DNA of 64,000 bases from CALAED01 sp035765195 (GCA_035765195.1 DASTYC010000006.1:248001-312000), one strand, 5' to 3'. Positions 45,323 through 55,127 are shown, counted from the stretch's first letter. Translations and numbers: made by a program. The notes: a model not told the origin generated them from the sequence alone.

Positions 45323-46393
45323 TCATGAGCTGCCCGGCGCGGAGTTGCCAGAACCCCCGGACGCGCCGCTTTCCCGCTCGGCGGGGTGCGGCGGCTCGGC
45401 GGCGTGCGGCGGCTCGGCCGGACGCGGCGGCTCGGCCGGCTGCTCCTGCTGCGCAGGAGCCTGCACCTCAGGGCGGGTCGTCTCGGTGCCGCTGCTGAGA
45501 CCGGCGGTGCCGCTCACGGGAGGCGCCGACTCCAGCGGCGGCGGCATGCCCTCGATCGGCTCCTCGACCGCCTGCTCCAGCGGCTCCGGCTCCTCGATGG
45601 GCTCCGACTCGGCCGGGGCGGGCTCGGGGCCGCCGCTCATCTTCTCGAAGAACCTCAGCATCTCGACCGGCAGCGGCATGACGAGCGTGCTGTTCTTCTC
45701 CGCGGCGACCTCGACGACCGTCTGCAGCAGCCGAAGCTGCAGTGAGGCCGGGTCCTTCGACAGCTCGTGGGCCGCCGCGCCCAGGCGCTTGGACGCCTGG
45801 TACTCACCGTCGGCGGTGATGATGCGGGCCCGCCGCTCGCGTTCGGCCTCGGCCTGCCGGGCCATCGAGCGCTTCATGCCCTCGGGCAGCGAGACGTCCT
45901 TGATCTCGACCCGCTCGATCCGGATGCCCCAGGGATTCTCGGTCATCTCGTCGATGATCCGGCGCAGCTCGAAGTTGATCTGGTCGCGCTCGGAGAGCAG
46001 CTGCTGCATGTCGGCCTTGCCGATCACGGAGCGCAGCGAGGTCTGCGCCACCTGGGAGACCGCGTAACCGTAGTTCTGTACGTTGACGATCGCCTTCACC
46101 GGGTCGATCACCCGGAAATACACGACCGCGTCGACGCGGACGCTGACGTTGTCTTGGGTGATGCCCTCCTGCGCGGGCACACCCATCGCCACCGTCTGCA
46201 TGTTGACCTTCTGGATCCGGTCCATGATCGGTGTGATGAACGTCAAGCCGGGCTCGCGGACGGCGTTCAACTGGACCTGGCCAAAGCGGAAGACGACGCC
46301 CTTTTCGAACTGCTGGATGACTTTGACCGCCGAGGCGGCGGCGATGAGGCCGAAGAAGACGAGGATCCCCAGCAGGAGTAGGACTACTGCCAT
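45323..46393 (-). CDS. slipin (SPFH/stomatin-like protein)
   Basis: One N-terminal membrane helix is followed by a stomatin-like SPFH domain (IQQFEKGVVFRFGQVQ, REPGLTFITPIMDRIQKV, NVQNYGYAVSQVAQTSLRS) and an ARQAEAERERRARII coiled coil. The C-terminal 110 residues are Pro/Glu-rich with an imperfect AEPPHPAE repeat, not conserved in the family. It is distinct from the paraslipin at 2114-3166 and lacks an adjacent NfeD gene. Confidence 0.88.
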   Translation of the reverse strand: MAVVLLLLGILVFFGLIAAASAVKVIQQFEKGVVFRFGQVQLNAVREPGLTFITPIMDRIQKVNMQTVAMGVPAQEGITQDNVSVRVDAVVYFRVIDPVKAIVNVQNYGYAVSQVAQTSLRSVIGKADMQQLLSERDQINFELRRIIDEMTENPWGIRIERVEIKDVSLPEGMKRSMARQAEAERERRARIITADGEYQASKRLGAAAHELSKDPASLQLRLLQTVVEVAAEKNSTLVMPLPVEMLRFFEKMSGGPEPAPAESEPIEEPEPLEQAVEEPIEGMPPPLESAPPVSGTAGLSSGTETTRPEVQAPAQQEQPAEPPRPAEPPHAAEPPHPAERESGASGGSGNSAPGSS

Positions 46394-46606
46394 GACAAGC
46401 CACCTTTCTCATGGGGTGTGGCTCGCAATATGACGGACGGAGCGTGCCGATCCGTTTCGTCCCAGCCTATTCACGCCGCCCGGCGCCCGCCGTCGACTCG
46501 ATGCCCTCCCGGCGGCGACCCTCGGTTGAGTGTCAGGAATCACGTGCTTTGCCCGGCCCGACCCCTTAGCCCGACCTGTGCGAACGATAGCATCGTAGGG
46601 GTGAGC

Positions 46607-47683
46607 ATGCGATCCATGGGAGATCCCCGCCGTGGTAGGGCCGACGACGGCCCGGCGGCGGGGCCGACGGACCAGCCGCTCGCGCCTGCCGGCGCCGTGG
46701 ACATCGACTGGGACGGCGTCCGGCTGCACGTGGTGACGGGCAAGGGCGGGACGGGCAAGACGACGGTGGCGGCCGCGCTCGCGCTGGCGCTGGCCGCGGG
46801 CGGGCGCAAGGTACTCCTGGTCGAGGTCGAGGGGCGCCAGGGCATTGCCCAGCTGTTCGACTGCCCGCCGCTGCCATACGAGGAGCGCAAGGTGGCGGTG
46901 GCCCGCGGCGGCGGCGAGGTCTACGCCCTCGCGATCGACGCCGAGGCCGCGCTCCTGGAGTATCTCGAGATCTTCTACAACCTCAAACGGGCCGGGAAGG
47001 CGCTGAACAGGCTCGGCGCCATCGACTTCGTCACCGCGATCGCGCCCGGGCTGCGCGACGTGATCCTCACGGGGAAGGCGAGCGAGGCCGTACGACGCAA
47101 GGACAAGCAGGGGGCCTTCGTCTACGACGCGGTCGTCATGGACGCGCCGCCGACGGGGCGGATCGCCAGGTTCCTCAACGTCAACACCGAGGTCGCCGGG
47201 CTGGCGAAGGTCGGCCCGATCCGCAACCACGCCGAGACGGTCATGAAGGTCATCCGCAGCCCGGAGACCGCCGTGCATTTCGTGACGCTGCTGGAGGAGA
47301 TGCCGGTCCAGGAGACGCTGGACGGCGTCCACGATCTGGCCGCGGCCGGGCTGCCGGTCGGCGGCATCGTGGTGAACATGGAGCGTCCGCCGCTGCTGAC
47401 GGCGGCCGAGCTCGCGGCGGCCGAGCGCGACGAGCTGGACGTCGAAGAGATCACCCGCGGCGTCAAGGCCGCCGGTCTCGAGCACAACTCCGAGCAGATC
47501 GCCCGGATGCTCTCCGCCGAGGCCGTCGAACACGCCCGGCGCACGGCGCTGCAGGAGCGGGAGAAAGCCCGGCTGGCGACGGTCGATCAGCCGCGGTACA
47601 CGCTGCCGCTGATCACCGACGGCATCGACCTGGCCGGACTGTACGACCTGGCCGAGGCGCTGCACGAGCAGGGCGCCGCGTGA
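46607..47683 (+). CDS. ArsA-like anion-transporting ATPase, first of pair (Rv3679-like)
   Basis: The deviant Walker A is TGKGGTGKTTVAAAL and the switch region YDAVVMDAPPTGRIARFLNV is typical of ArsA/Get3 ATPases. It lacks a second ATPase domain and instead has a partner gene 176 bp downstream. In mycobacteria the Rv3679/Rv3680 pair forms a complex tied to nitric oxide and glycerol tolerance. ATG at 46607 (AGGGG five bases upstream) is preferred over GTG 46601. Confidence 0.87.
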   Translation: MRSMGDPRRGRADDGPAAGPTDQPLAPAGAVDIDWDGVRLHVVTGKGGTGKTTVAAALALALAAGGRKVLLVEVEGRQGIAQLFDCPPLPYEERKVAVARGGGEVYALAIDAEAALLEYLEIFYNLKRAGKALNRLGAIDFVTAIAPGLRDVILTGKASEAVRRKDKQGAFVYDAVVMDAPPTGRIARFLNVNTEVAGLAKVGPIRNHAETVMKVIRSPETAVHFVTLLEEMPVQETLDGVHDLAAAGLPVGGIVVNMERPPLLTAAELAAAERDELDVEEITRGVKAAGLEHNSEQIARMLSAEAVEHARRTALQEREKARLATVDQPRYTLPLITDGIDLAGLYDLAEALHEQGAA

Positions 47684-47818
47684 TGAGACCGTCTCGTGCG
47701 CCTGCGTCTGCGTGCGTTCGTACGCGTACGCGTGGCGTGGGCGTGCGGCGGCGCCGAGGCGCGGAGCGGGGAGGCGGCGGGCCGGAGGGCCGGAGGGTTC
47801 AGAGGGCCCGGAGGGAAC

Positions 47819-47863
47819 ATGAACGTATACGTGAGTACTGAGAACAGGAGCGGCAGATCGTGA
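47819..47863 (+). CDS. 14-codon upstream ORF overlapping the second ArsA-like gene
   Basis: GGAGGGAAC directly precedes an ATG at 47819. The frame (MNVYVSTENRSGRS) ends in a TGA that overlaps the GTG start of the next gene by two bases. The main gene's own ribosome-binding site (AGGAG) is far, so translational coupling through this uORF is plausible. The peptide itself may have no function. Confidence 0.4.
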   Translation: MNVYVSTENRSGRS

Positions 47864-49035
47864 AGAGGCCGCCGCGGCTCGACATCGACGCGTTGATCGA
47901 CGACCCGCAGACCCGCATCATCGTGTGCTGCGGCTCGGGCGGGGTGGGCAAGACCACGACGGCGGCGGCGCTGGGCGTACGGGCCGCCGAGCGCGGGCGC
48001 GACGTCGTCGTGCTGACCGTCGACCCGGCGCGGCGGCTCGCGCAGTCGCTCGGCCTCAGCGAGCTCGACAACACGCCACGGCGAATCGACGGCGTCGGCG
48101 CCAACGGCGGCAACGGCGGCGGTGAGCTGCACGCGATGATGCTGGACATGAAGCGGACGTTCGACGAGATCGTCGAGGCGCACGCCGACCCGGACCGCGC
48201 GAAGCAGATCTTGGCGAACCCGTTCTACCAGTCGCTGTCGTCGAGCCTTTCCGGCACGCAGGAGTACATGGCGATGGAAAAGCTCGGCCAGCTGCACCGG
48301 TCGGGTTCGTGGGACCTCATCGTCGTCGACACGCCGCCGTCCCGGTCGGCGCTCGACTTCCTCGACGCGCCGGAACGCATGGGACGCTTCCTCGACGGCC
48401 GGTTCATCCGGGTGCTGATGGCCCCGGCGCGGGCGAGCGGCCGGCTGGGGATGAAGGTCGTGACGGCCGGGTTCGGCATGTTCACGGGAGCGCTCACCAA
48501 GGTGCTCGGCGGGCAGGTGCTGAAGGACGTACAGACGTTCGTGCTGGCGCTCGACACGATGTTCGGGGGCTTCCGCGAGCGCGCCGACCAGACCTACCAG
48601 CTGCTGCAGACACCCGGCACCGCGTTCCTCGTCGTCGCCGCGCCGGAGCCCGACGCGCTGCGCGAGGCGTCGTACTTCGTCGACCGGCTCGCCGAAGAGC
48701 GCATGCCGCTGGCCGGGCTCATCGTCAACCGGGTGCACCGTGCCGGCGGTACGCGCACGCCGTCGGACGGACTCTCCCAGTCGCGGAGCCTGGCCGCCGC
48801 CGAGACGCTCGACGAGCAGGGCGACCATCGGCTGACCGCGGCGCTGTTGCGCCTGCACGCCGAACGCATGCAGGTGGTGGCGCGCGAGACGCGACTGCGG
48901 GATCACTTCTGTTCGGCGCACCCGACCGTACATGTGGCCAACGTCGGGGCGCTCGCCGAGGACGTACACGACCTCGAGGGCCTGCAGCAGGTGGCCACCG
49001 ATCTCGCCGACCGGCACGCCGCGCCCGCGGCCTGA
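47860..49035 (+). CDS. ArsA-like anion-transporting ATPase, second of pair (Rv3680-like)
   Basis: Deviant Walker A CGSGGVGKTTTAAALG, then VLTVDPARRLAQSLGL and WDLIVVDTPPSRSALDFLDAP, the ArsA/Get3 switch motifs. The 391-aa protein has no tail-anchor client gene nearby. Located between the first ATPase and wblA, as in Streptomyces and Mycobacterium. GTG at 47860. Confidence 0.88.
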   Translation: MKRPPRLDIDALIDDPQTRIIVCCGSGGVGKTTTAAALGVRAAERGRDVVVLTVDPARRLAQSLGLSELDNTPRRIDGVGANGGNGGGELHAMMLDMKRTFDEIVEAHADPDRAKQILANPFYQSLSSSLSGTQEYMAMEKLGQLHRSGSWDLIVVDTPPSRSALDFLDAPERMGRFLDGRFIRVLMAPARASGRLGMKVVTAGFGMFTGALTKVLGGQVLKDVQTFVLALDTMFGGFRERADQTYQLLQTPGTAFLVVAAPEPDALREASYFVDRLAEERMPLAGLIVNRVHRAGGTRTPSDGLSQSRSLAAAETLDEQGDHRLTAALLRLHAERMQVVARETRLRDHFCSAHPTVHVANVGALAEDVHDLEGLQQVATDLADRHAAPAA

Positions 49036-49070
49036 CGCCGCCTGACCCCGCATACGCGGCGTGACACGCC

Positions 49071-49125
49071 ACGACCGTCGTACGTCACCTATCCATCACG
49101 TGCGGACATGACGTACGACGGTCGT
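49071..49125. terminator. 17-bp perfect inverted repeat between arsA2 and wblA
   Basis: ACGACCGTCGTACGTCA (49071-49087) pairs exactly with 49109-49125, with a 21-base loop. It lies between the convergent stops of the second ATPase gene and wblA, so it is probably a bidirectional terminator. Confidence 0.75.
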
Positions 49126-49233
49126 TGACTGTACGGGCACCTCGCGGCGATGAAGAGACGAGGATCCGATCGCGGCGAGACTCGTCCGAGGGTCCGGAGA
49201 CGGAGACTCAGCGCGGCTGAGGGACGCGGCGGA

Positions 49234-49536
49234 TCAGGAGGCGACGAGCTCGTCGACCGTGGACCGCTCGTACTCCTCCTTGGCGGTCTCAAGCAACGAA
49301 CGCCAGGACTTCACGTCAGGCCGGCGGCGCATGAGCGCGCGACGCTCCCGCTCGGTCATTCCGCCCCAGACACCGAACTCGATGCGGTTGTCAAGGGCAT
49401 CCGCGAGGCATTCCGTGCGGACTGGGCATCCGCGGCAGATGAGCTTGGCCCGGTTCTGGGCGGCACCTTGCACGAACAGGGCATCGGGATCCGCGTTACG
49501 GCAGGCGGCGCGCGCGGTCCAATCCGTGATCCACAT
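49234..49536 (-). CDS. wblA: WhiB-family iron-sulfur regulator WblA/WhiB4
   Basis: The 100-aa protein has the four WhiB cysteines (RAACRN, then CRGCPVRTEC), the GVWGGMTERERRAL turn and a basic RRRPDVKSW segment. The sequence is close to Streptomyces WblA along its length, including the C-terminal LLETAKEEYER. WblA controls development and antibiotic production; WhiB4 senses redox in mycobacteria. The gene order arsA-arsA-wblA-PBP confirms orthology. Confidence 0.95.
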   Translation of the reverse strand: MWITDWTARAACRNADPDALFVQGAAQNRAKLICRGCPVRTECLADALDNRIEFGVWGGMTERERRALMRRRPDVKSWRSLLETAKEEYERSTVDELVAS

Positions 49537-49825
49537 CTTGGCCCCACTCCCCTAGGGTCTGTGTCAACTGCGCTCCTCGGCCGGACGGGCGCGGACGTCA
49601 GGCCACCATTCGAAAGCCGTGGGGAAGAACTTACGGAAGCGAGGGACGATCCAACAGCCCCCGATGGACCCATTCTGGATATAGCCCGGCTGGGCCATGG
49701 CGCCGGATCGGACTAGTCACTCTCCGGTGGCTTCGATTCCGTGGTCGCCCGTCGTCTCGCACGGAGTTATCCACAAGGAGTGGAGGCGGTCCGCTTCGGA
49801 TATCGGCGCAGCGTAACCTGGACGG

Positions 49826-52141
49826 GTGCAGCAGGACGTGCAGAAGGGTCGAGACAGCCGCGAGCACGCGGTCGTGTTGCTGGCCAGATTGGCCGGCGCG
49901 GGCATCATGGCGGGGGTCCTGGTCGCCTTCATCGCGTTGCCGATGGTGGGCAGCGCGGGGCTGGCGGCGCGCGACGCCAGCAACAACTTCGAAAACATGC
50001 CCATCAACATCAGCACGTCGCCGCCACCGGAGAAGACAGTCGTGTCGGCGGCCGACGGCTCGACGCTGGCGACGTTCTTCGACGAATACCGCGAGTCGGT
50101 GCGGCTCGACCAGGTCGCCCCGATCATGCGCAAGGCCATCATCGCGATCGAAGACTCGCGGTTCTATCAGCACGGCGCGCTCGACCTCAAGGGCGCGATC
50201 CGCGCGCTCGCCACCAACGCCGAGGCCAACGAGGTGCGTCAAGGCGGTTCGACGCTGACCCAGCAGTACGTGAAGAACCTGCTGATCGAACACGCCAAGA
50301 CCCCTGAGGAGCAGCGGGCCGCCCGGGCGCAGACGGTCGGGCGCAAGCTGCGCGAGCTGCGGTACGCCCTCCACGTCGAGCAGACGATGTCCAAGGACGA
50401 GATCCTGCAGGGCTACCTCAACGTCGCCTATTTCGGCGGCGGGGCCTACGGCGTGCAGGCGGCGGCCAAACGCTACTTCAGCAAGCCTGCCGAAAAGCTC
50501 AACCTGCAGGAGGCGGCGCTGCTCGCCGGCATCACCAACAGCCCCTTCGCCTACGACCCGACCATCCACCCCGGCGCCGCGCGCGATCGCCGCAACGTCG
50601 TGCTCGCACGCATGGCTCAGCTCGGCGTGGTGAGCAAGAAGGCGGCCGACAAGGCGGCGGCCAGTCCGGTCAAGTTGCACGAGACGAAGCCGTCCGGCGG
50701 ATGCGACGCGAGCAAGGCGCCGTTCTTTTGCACCTACATCCGCAACGAGATGATCAATATTCTGTCGGGCGGGAAGAGGAGCCAGTACGCGTCCGCGACG
50801 CAGCAGTTGCAGCGCGGGGGCTACACGATCCGCACCACGCTCGACTGGCAATCACAGCGCGCCGCGCAGGAGGCGCTCGACGACCGCGTCGGGCCGCGCG
50901 CCTCCAGAGACGCAGCCGAGACCATGATCGAGCCGGGTACGGGCAAGATCCTCGCCATGGCGGTGAACCGCGACTTCGGCAGCAAGAAGAAGAAGCGGCA
51001 GACCGTCCTCAACCTCGCCGCCAACTCCTTGCACGGCGGTGGCGGGGGCTACTCGGCCGGTTCGACCTTCAAGATCTTCACGCTGGCCGCCGCGATCAAG
51101 GAGGGCATCGCGGTCGGCACGCCGATCAAGTCGCCCAACAAGGTAAGTGTCAGCGGATTCACCGACTGCAAGGGCCGGCCTCTTGCCGAGTGGTCTCCGC
51201 GCAACGCCGGCGACAGCGAGGCCGGCACCTTCAACCTGCGCACCGGCACCTGGCACTCGGTGAACACCTTCTACGCACAGCTCGAAAAGCGGGTCGGCGT
51301 GTGCGAGGCGGTCAAGATGGCCGAGGCGTTCGGCATGCGGCAGAGCAACGGCACCCCGCTGCAGCAGGTGCCCTCCCAGGTGCTCGGCACCAACCTCATC
51401 GACGTGACCAGCCTCGCGGCCGCCTACGCCGGTTTCGCCGCGCGCGGCAAGTACTGCCCCCCGCTCGCGATCACCGAAGTCAAGGACGCCAACGGCAAGG
51501 AGCTTCGGCTGCCCAAGCACGAGTGCCGCCAGGCGCTCGACGAGGACATCGCCGACGAGGTCAACGACATCCTCCGCGGCGTGCTGACCAAGGGCACCGC
51601 GCACGGGCAGGGCATCGGCCGGCCGGCCGCCGGCAAGACCGGCACCTGTGAGGAGTTCACCTGCGCGCTGTTCGCCGGCTACACACCCAACCTCGCCGCG
51701 GCAGTCTGGTACGGCGACGCCGAGAAGCCGTGGAAGCGCAAGGTCTACGGCGTCTACGGGGCGACGATCCCGGCGCCGATCTGGCGGCAGAGCATGATCG
51801 GCGCGCTGAGCGGCAAGCCGGTGGTCGACTTCAACGAGCCCGCCGACAGGTTCGGCGATGTGCGTGAGATCCGGATCCCCGACGTGCAGGGCCTGTCGCT
51901 CGTGATCGCTCGGCTCGAGCTGAAGGCCGCCGGCTTCGACGTGGAGATCTCGCCGCGTCCCGTGCGGTCCAACCAGCCGAGGGGTTCCGTGGCCTTCACC
52001 TCACCGCGGGGCGGCGAGCAGGCCGAAGACGGCAGCACCGTGACGATCTTCCTCAGCGACGGCAGGGGCGATCGCGGCGGCGGCAACAACGAACCGCCGT
52101 TCTTCCGCCCCGGCCGCGGCGGCGGAGGCGGAGGCAACTGA
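49826..52141 (+). CDS. ponA2: bifunctional penicillin-binding protein, PonA2-type with PASTA domain
   Basis: One membrane anchor, then a GT51 transglycosylase (EDSRFYQHGALDLKG, RQGGSTLTQQYVKN), a transpeptidase (SAGSTFKIF with SxxK Ser, HSVNTFY as SxN, AGKTGTCEEF as KTG) and a C-terminal PASTA domain (IPDVQGLSLVIARLELKAAG). A Gly-rich tail ends the protein. It polymerises and cross-links peptidoglycan. Position matches Rv3682 and SCO3580. GTG at 49826. Confidence 0.95.
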   Translation: MQQDVQKGRDSREHAVVLLARLAGAGIMAGVLVAFIALPMVGSAGLAARDASNNFENMPINISTSPPPEKTVVSAADGSTLATFFDEYRESVRLDQVAPIMRKAIIAIEDSRFYQHGALDLKGAIRALATNAEANEVRQGGSTLTQQYVKNLLIEHAKTPEEQRAARAQTVGRKLRELRYALHVEQTMSKDEILQGYLNVAYFGGGAYGVQAAAKRYFSKPAEKLNLQEAALLAGITNSPFAYDPTIHPGAARDRRNVVLARMAQLGVVSKKAADKAAASPVKLHETKPSGGCDASKAPFFCTYIRNEMINILSGGKRSQYASATQQLQRGGYTIRTTLDWQSQRAAQEALDDRVGPRASRDAAETMIEPGTGKILAMAVNRDFGSKKKKRQTVLNLAANSLHGGGGGYSAGSTFKIFTLAAAIKEGIAVGTPIKSPNKVSVSGFTDCKGRPLAEWSPRNAGDSEAGTFNLRTGTWHSVNTFYAQLEKRVGVCEAVKMAEAFGMRQSNGTPLQQVPSQVLGTNLIDVTSLAAAYAGFAARGKYCPPLAITEVKDANGKELRLPKHECRQALDEDIADEVNDILRGVLTKGTAHGQGIGRPAAGKTGTCEEFTCALFAGYTPNLAAAVWYGDAEKPWKRKVYGVYGATIPAPIWRQSMIGALSGKPVVDFNEPADRFGDVREIRIPDVQGLSLVIARLELKAAGFDVEISPRPVRSNQPRGSVAFTSPRGGEQAEDGSTVTIFLSDGRGDRGGGNNEPPFFRPGRGGGGGGN

Positions 52142-52153
52142 TCGCGTCGAACG

Positions 52154-52179
52154 GCGCCGGCTGCTCAGGCCGCCGGCGC
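52154..52179. terminator. GC hairpin between ponA2 and yqeY
   Basis: GCGCCGGC and GCCGGCGC (8 bp, perfect) flank a 10-base loop between the convergent stops. It can serve both genes. Confidence 0.55.
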
Positions 52180-52203
52180 AGTGTCCCAGCGCGGGGTCGG
52201 CGG

Positions 52204-52659
52204 TCAGCTGCCGAGCTGCCGCTTGACCTCGGCGGCGACCCGTCCGCCCTCGGCCCGGTCGCCCACCTTCGGCCGTACTACCTTCATGACCTGGCCCATC
52301 GCCTTGGGGCCGGAGGCGCCGGTCTCGGCGATCGCGGCCGACACGAGCCTCGACAGGTCCTCATCGGATAGCTGCGCGGGCAGGTAGCCGTTGATGACCT
52401 CGCCCTCGGCGCGCTCGGCCGCGGCCTGCTCGGTACGCCCCGCGTCGGCGAACGCCTGCGCCGCCTCCCGCCGCTTCTTCGCCTCTCGGGTGAGCACCTT
52501 GATGACCTCGTCATCGGACAGCTCGCGCGCCTGCTTGCCGGCGACCTCTTCGTTGGTGACCGCCGTCAGGGCCATGCGCAGCGTACGGGTCCGTACATCA
52601 TCACGGGCTTTGATCGCGGCTGACAGGTCGACCCGCAGCCTCTCCTTCAGGGCACTCAT
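52204..52659 (-). CDS. GatB/YqeY domain protein
   Basis: The 151-aa protein is a YqeY-type helical protein: LRMALTAVTNEEVAGKQARE, LSDDEVIKVLTREAKKRREA, then the GatB-like tail GPKAMGQVMKVVRPKVG. Stand-alone YqeY proteins resemble the tRNA-binding domain of GatB. Role unknown. ATG at 52659 (MSALKERLR) matches homologues better than ATG 52668. Confidence 0.88.
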   Translation of the reverse strand: MSALKERLRVDLSAAIKARDDVRTRTLRMALTAVTNEEVAGKQARELSDDEVIKVLTREAKKRREAAQAFADAGRTEQAAAERAEGEVINGYLPAQLSDEDLSRLVSAAIAETGASGPKAMGQVMKVVRPKVGDRAEGGRVAAEVKRQLGS

Positions 52660-52770
52660 GAGCACCATGATGCCGGGCTCACCACGAGGTTCTCACACTG
52701 ATTACCGTACGCCACGGCCGGATCACCGATGTCGCTCGCCGCGGAGTGGCGGCTCTGGCAGCATAGGACG

Positions 52771-53697
52771 GTGCGAAAGGGCCATGCGGTAACTCTCGGA
52801 CTCGCCGCCGCCGGCGTCGCCGCGATCACCTATCCGTCGATCGTCGAGCGCAACTGGTTCCGGCTTCGCCGAGTCGACGTGCCCGTGCTGGCGCCCGGGC
52901 AGCCGTCGGCCTCGATCCTGCACATCTCCGACGCACACCTCACCCCTCGCCGCGCCCGCCTGATCCGCTGGGTTCGCGAACTGGACCGCCTCGAGCCCGA
53001 CCTCGTCGTCAACACCGGCGATTCGATCTCCCACCCCGACGCCGTACCCGCCTTCCTCGACGCGCTCGGCCCCCTCCTCGACCGCCCCGGCGTCTTCGTC
53101 TACGGCTCCAACGACCTCTTCTCCCCGGTCTTCAAGAACCCGGCGCGCTACCTGTGGCGGACCAGCAGGACCGACTACAACCACCGCCGCGTCCCCGACC
53201 TCCCCTACAAAGAGCTCGGCGCCGCCCTCTCCGCCGCCGGCTGGCTCGACCTCAACAACCGAATCGGCCGTCTCAAGGCCGGCTCGCTGGACGTCGAGTT
53301 CGCCGGCATCGACGACTCGCACATCAACCGCGACCGCTACGACCGCGTGGCCGGCCCCGTGGATCCCCGCGCCGATCTGCACATCGGCGTCATGCACTCG
53401 CCGGAGCCCCGCAACCTCGACCGCTTCGCCGCGGACGGCTACGACCTGCTCCTCGCGGGCCACACCCACGGCGGCCAGGTCTGCGTCCCCTTCTACGGCG
53501 CGCTGGTCACCAACTGCGGCATCGAACCCGCCCGCGTCAAGGGCCTCCACCGGCACGACGGTTCCTGGCTGCACGTCTCGGCCGGCCTCGGCACCTCGCC
53601 CATGGCCCCCGTCCGCTTCTGCTGCCCGCCCGAGGCCTCCCTCCTCACCCTCCTCCCCGCCGACCAAGCGAACGCATCACCTCCGGGCATCCGCTAG
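52771..53697 (+). CDS. membrane-anchored metallophosphoesterase
   Basis: A short N-terminal hydrophobic segment precedes a calcineurin-like phosphoesterase: LHISDAHLTP (DxH), VVNTGDSISHPD (GDxxD-like), YGSNDLFSP (GNxD/E replaced by SND), and GHTHGGQVCVPF (GHxH). The Asn-Asp motif differs from the usual GNHD. GTG at 52771 with AGGACG before it. Corresponds to Rv3683, downstream of ponA2. Confidence 0.85.
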   Translation: MRKGHAVTLGLAAAGVAAITYPSIVERNWFRLRRVDVPVLAPGQPSASILHISDAHLTPRRARLIRWVRELDRLEPDLVVNTGDSISHPDAVPAFLDALGPLLDRPGVFVYGSNDLFSPVFKNPARYLWRTSRTDYNHRRVPDLPYKELGAALSAAGWLDLNNRIGRLKAGSLDVEFAGIDDSHINRDRYDRVAGPVDPRADLHIGVMHSPEPRNLDRFAADGYDLLLAGHTHGGQVCVPFYGALVTNCGIEPARVKGLHRHDGSWLHVSAGLGTSPMAPVRFCCPPEASLLTLLPADQANASPPGIR

Positions 53698-53748
53698 ACT
53701 CGTCGAGGCGCCGGAAGGGTCGTCGGCCCTTACCCGCGCGCCACCAGC

Positions 53749-53822
<74 letters not shown>

Positions 53823-53845
53823 CACAGTGAAGTCCCAGGTCAGAA

Positions 53846-53876
53846 GGGGTTCCGGAGCCATCCGGAGCCCCTTTTT
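53846..53876 (+). terminator. Rho-independent terminator after tRNA-Pro
   Basis: An 11-bp stem (one G-T pair), GGGGTTCCGGA with TCCGGAGCCCC, four-base loop, followed by TTTTT. It is the only classical T-tract terminator I see in the window. Confidence 0.85.
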
Positions 53877-53927
53877 CGATCTTGTAAAGTCTTACGGGAG
53901 CCAATTGGGGAGCCATCGTCACGCGAC

Positions 53928-55127
53928 TTAAGCGGACTGGCTCGACCCGAAGATCGAGTTCATGCTTTCGGCGCCCGTACGGATCACCGGCTTCAGCTGA
54001 AACCGGTAGACCTCTTCGGTCACCGCCGTACCCGCGTGTCCGCAGAGATCCGCGATGGTCTCGATGGGCACGCCGCTGTCACTCAGGATCGAGACGAACG
54101 AGTGACGAAGTTCTCGGGGAGTCCAGTTCTCCCCGATGCCTGCCTTCTTGGTGATGAGCTTGAACGCCCGCCGCACGTTCGCGGCGTCGAGCGGCGTTCC
54201 GGTCGGTGAGCAGAACACCAGGCCGTGATCTTGCCAGGCCTTGCCGACCTTGAGCTTGTCCGCAGCTTGGTGCGTGTGGTGTTTCCGCAAAGCCTCGGCG
54301 GCGTGCTGGGGCAGTTCCAGCGTGCGCCGTGACTTCTTGGTCTTGGTGTCGCCCGTGGCCCGTACGGACCGCCAGACGTAGACGGCGAACCGCTGGTGAT
54401 CGAAGCCGACCTCGGCCACCGGTCGCCATGCGCCGTCGCCTTTCTTGCCCTTCCTGGGGACCCAGGCCACGACGTGATCCCAGTGGAGTTCGCGTGCTTC
54501 CTCCGTTCGGATACCGGTCATGAGACAGACCACGACGTAGGCGTACAGCCGTGAGGTCTGCGCCTTGTCGAGGACGGCCTGAGCCTGAGCGAGCGTTAGG
54601 GCCTTGCTTGGCCGTCCCGGTCGCCCTTTCGGGGTGATGACCAGTTCGGCGACGTTGCGCAAGACCAAGTCCCGGGCTTGTGCCTGCCGGATGGACCGTT
54701 TGAGGATCGCGTGGACCCCTTGCAGTGTCCGGGTCGACAGCTTGCCTTTGAGACCGTCGAGCCAGTCATCGACGTCATCGGCGCGAAGGTCCTTGAGCTT
54801 CTTCTTGCCGATGAGCGGGATGACGTGCCGGGTGGCCAGGATGCGGTTGGTCTTGATGGTCTCCGCGTCGCGGCCTTTGAGTCCCTTGGTGAGCCAGTCC
54901 TTCACGGCGTTTTCGACCGTGTAGCTCTCGGGGCTCTTGATGCCGGTTTCCAGGTCTTTGACAGCTTTGACCAGCTTGTCCCGGACGTCGGTCTTGGTCT
55001 TGCCCTTGCGCTTGAGGCGACGGCGCTTGCCATCGGGGCCGAACCCAAGGGAGACGGCTCCAGTGTAGAAACCGTCCCCCGCGAGATAGATCGTCCCCTC
55101 GTACTTACCGATCAGGATTTTGGCCAA
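53928..55127 (-). CDS. int: tyrosine recombinase integrase
   Basis: An N-terminal arm-binding and SAM-like core-binding domain precede the catalytic domain. Catalytic residues: Arg207 (GIRTEEARELHW), R341 in TPRELRHSFVS (His of HxxR replaced by Arg, common in actinomycete integrases), His364 in CGHAG and Tyr374 in EEVYRFQL. At 399 aa it is typical. It inserts the element at tRNA-Pro. The start overlaps the RHH gene by 23 bp. Confidence 0.95.
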   Translation of the reverse strand: MAKILIGKYEGTIYLAGDGFYTGAVSLGFGPDGKRRRLKRKGKTKTDVRDKLVKAVKDLETGIKSPESYTVENAVKDWLTKGLKGRDAETIKTNRILATRHVIPLIGKKKLKDLRADDVDDWLDGLKGKLSTRTLQGVHAILKRSIRQAQARDLVLRNVAELVITPKGRPGRPSKALTLAQAQAVLDKAQTSRLYAYVVVCLMTGIRTEEARELHWDHVVAWVPRKGKKGDGAWRPVAEVGFDHQRFAVYVWRSVRATGDTKTKKSRRTLELPQHAAEALRKHHTHQAADKLKVGKAWQDHGLVFCSPTGTPLDAANVRRAFKLITKKAGIGENWTPRELRHSFVSILSDSGVPIETIADLCGHAGTAVTEEVYRFQLKPVIRTGAESMNSIFGSSQSA

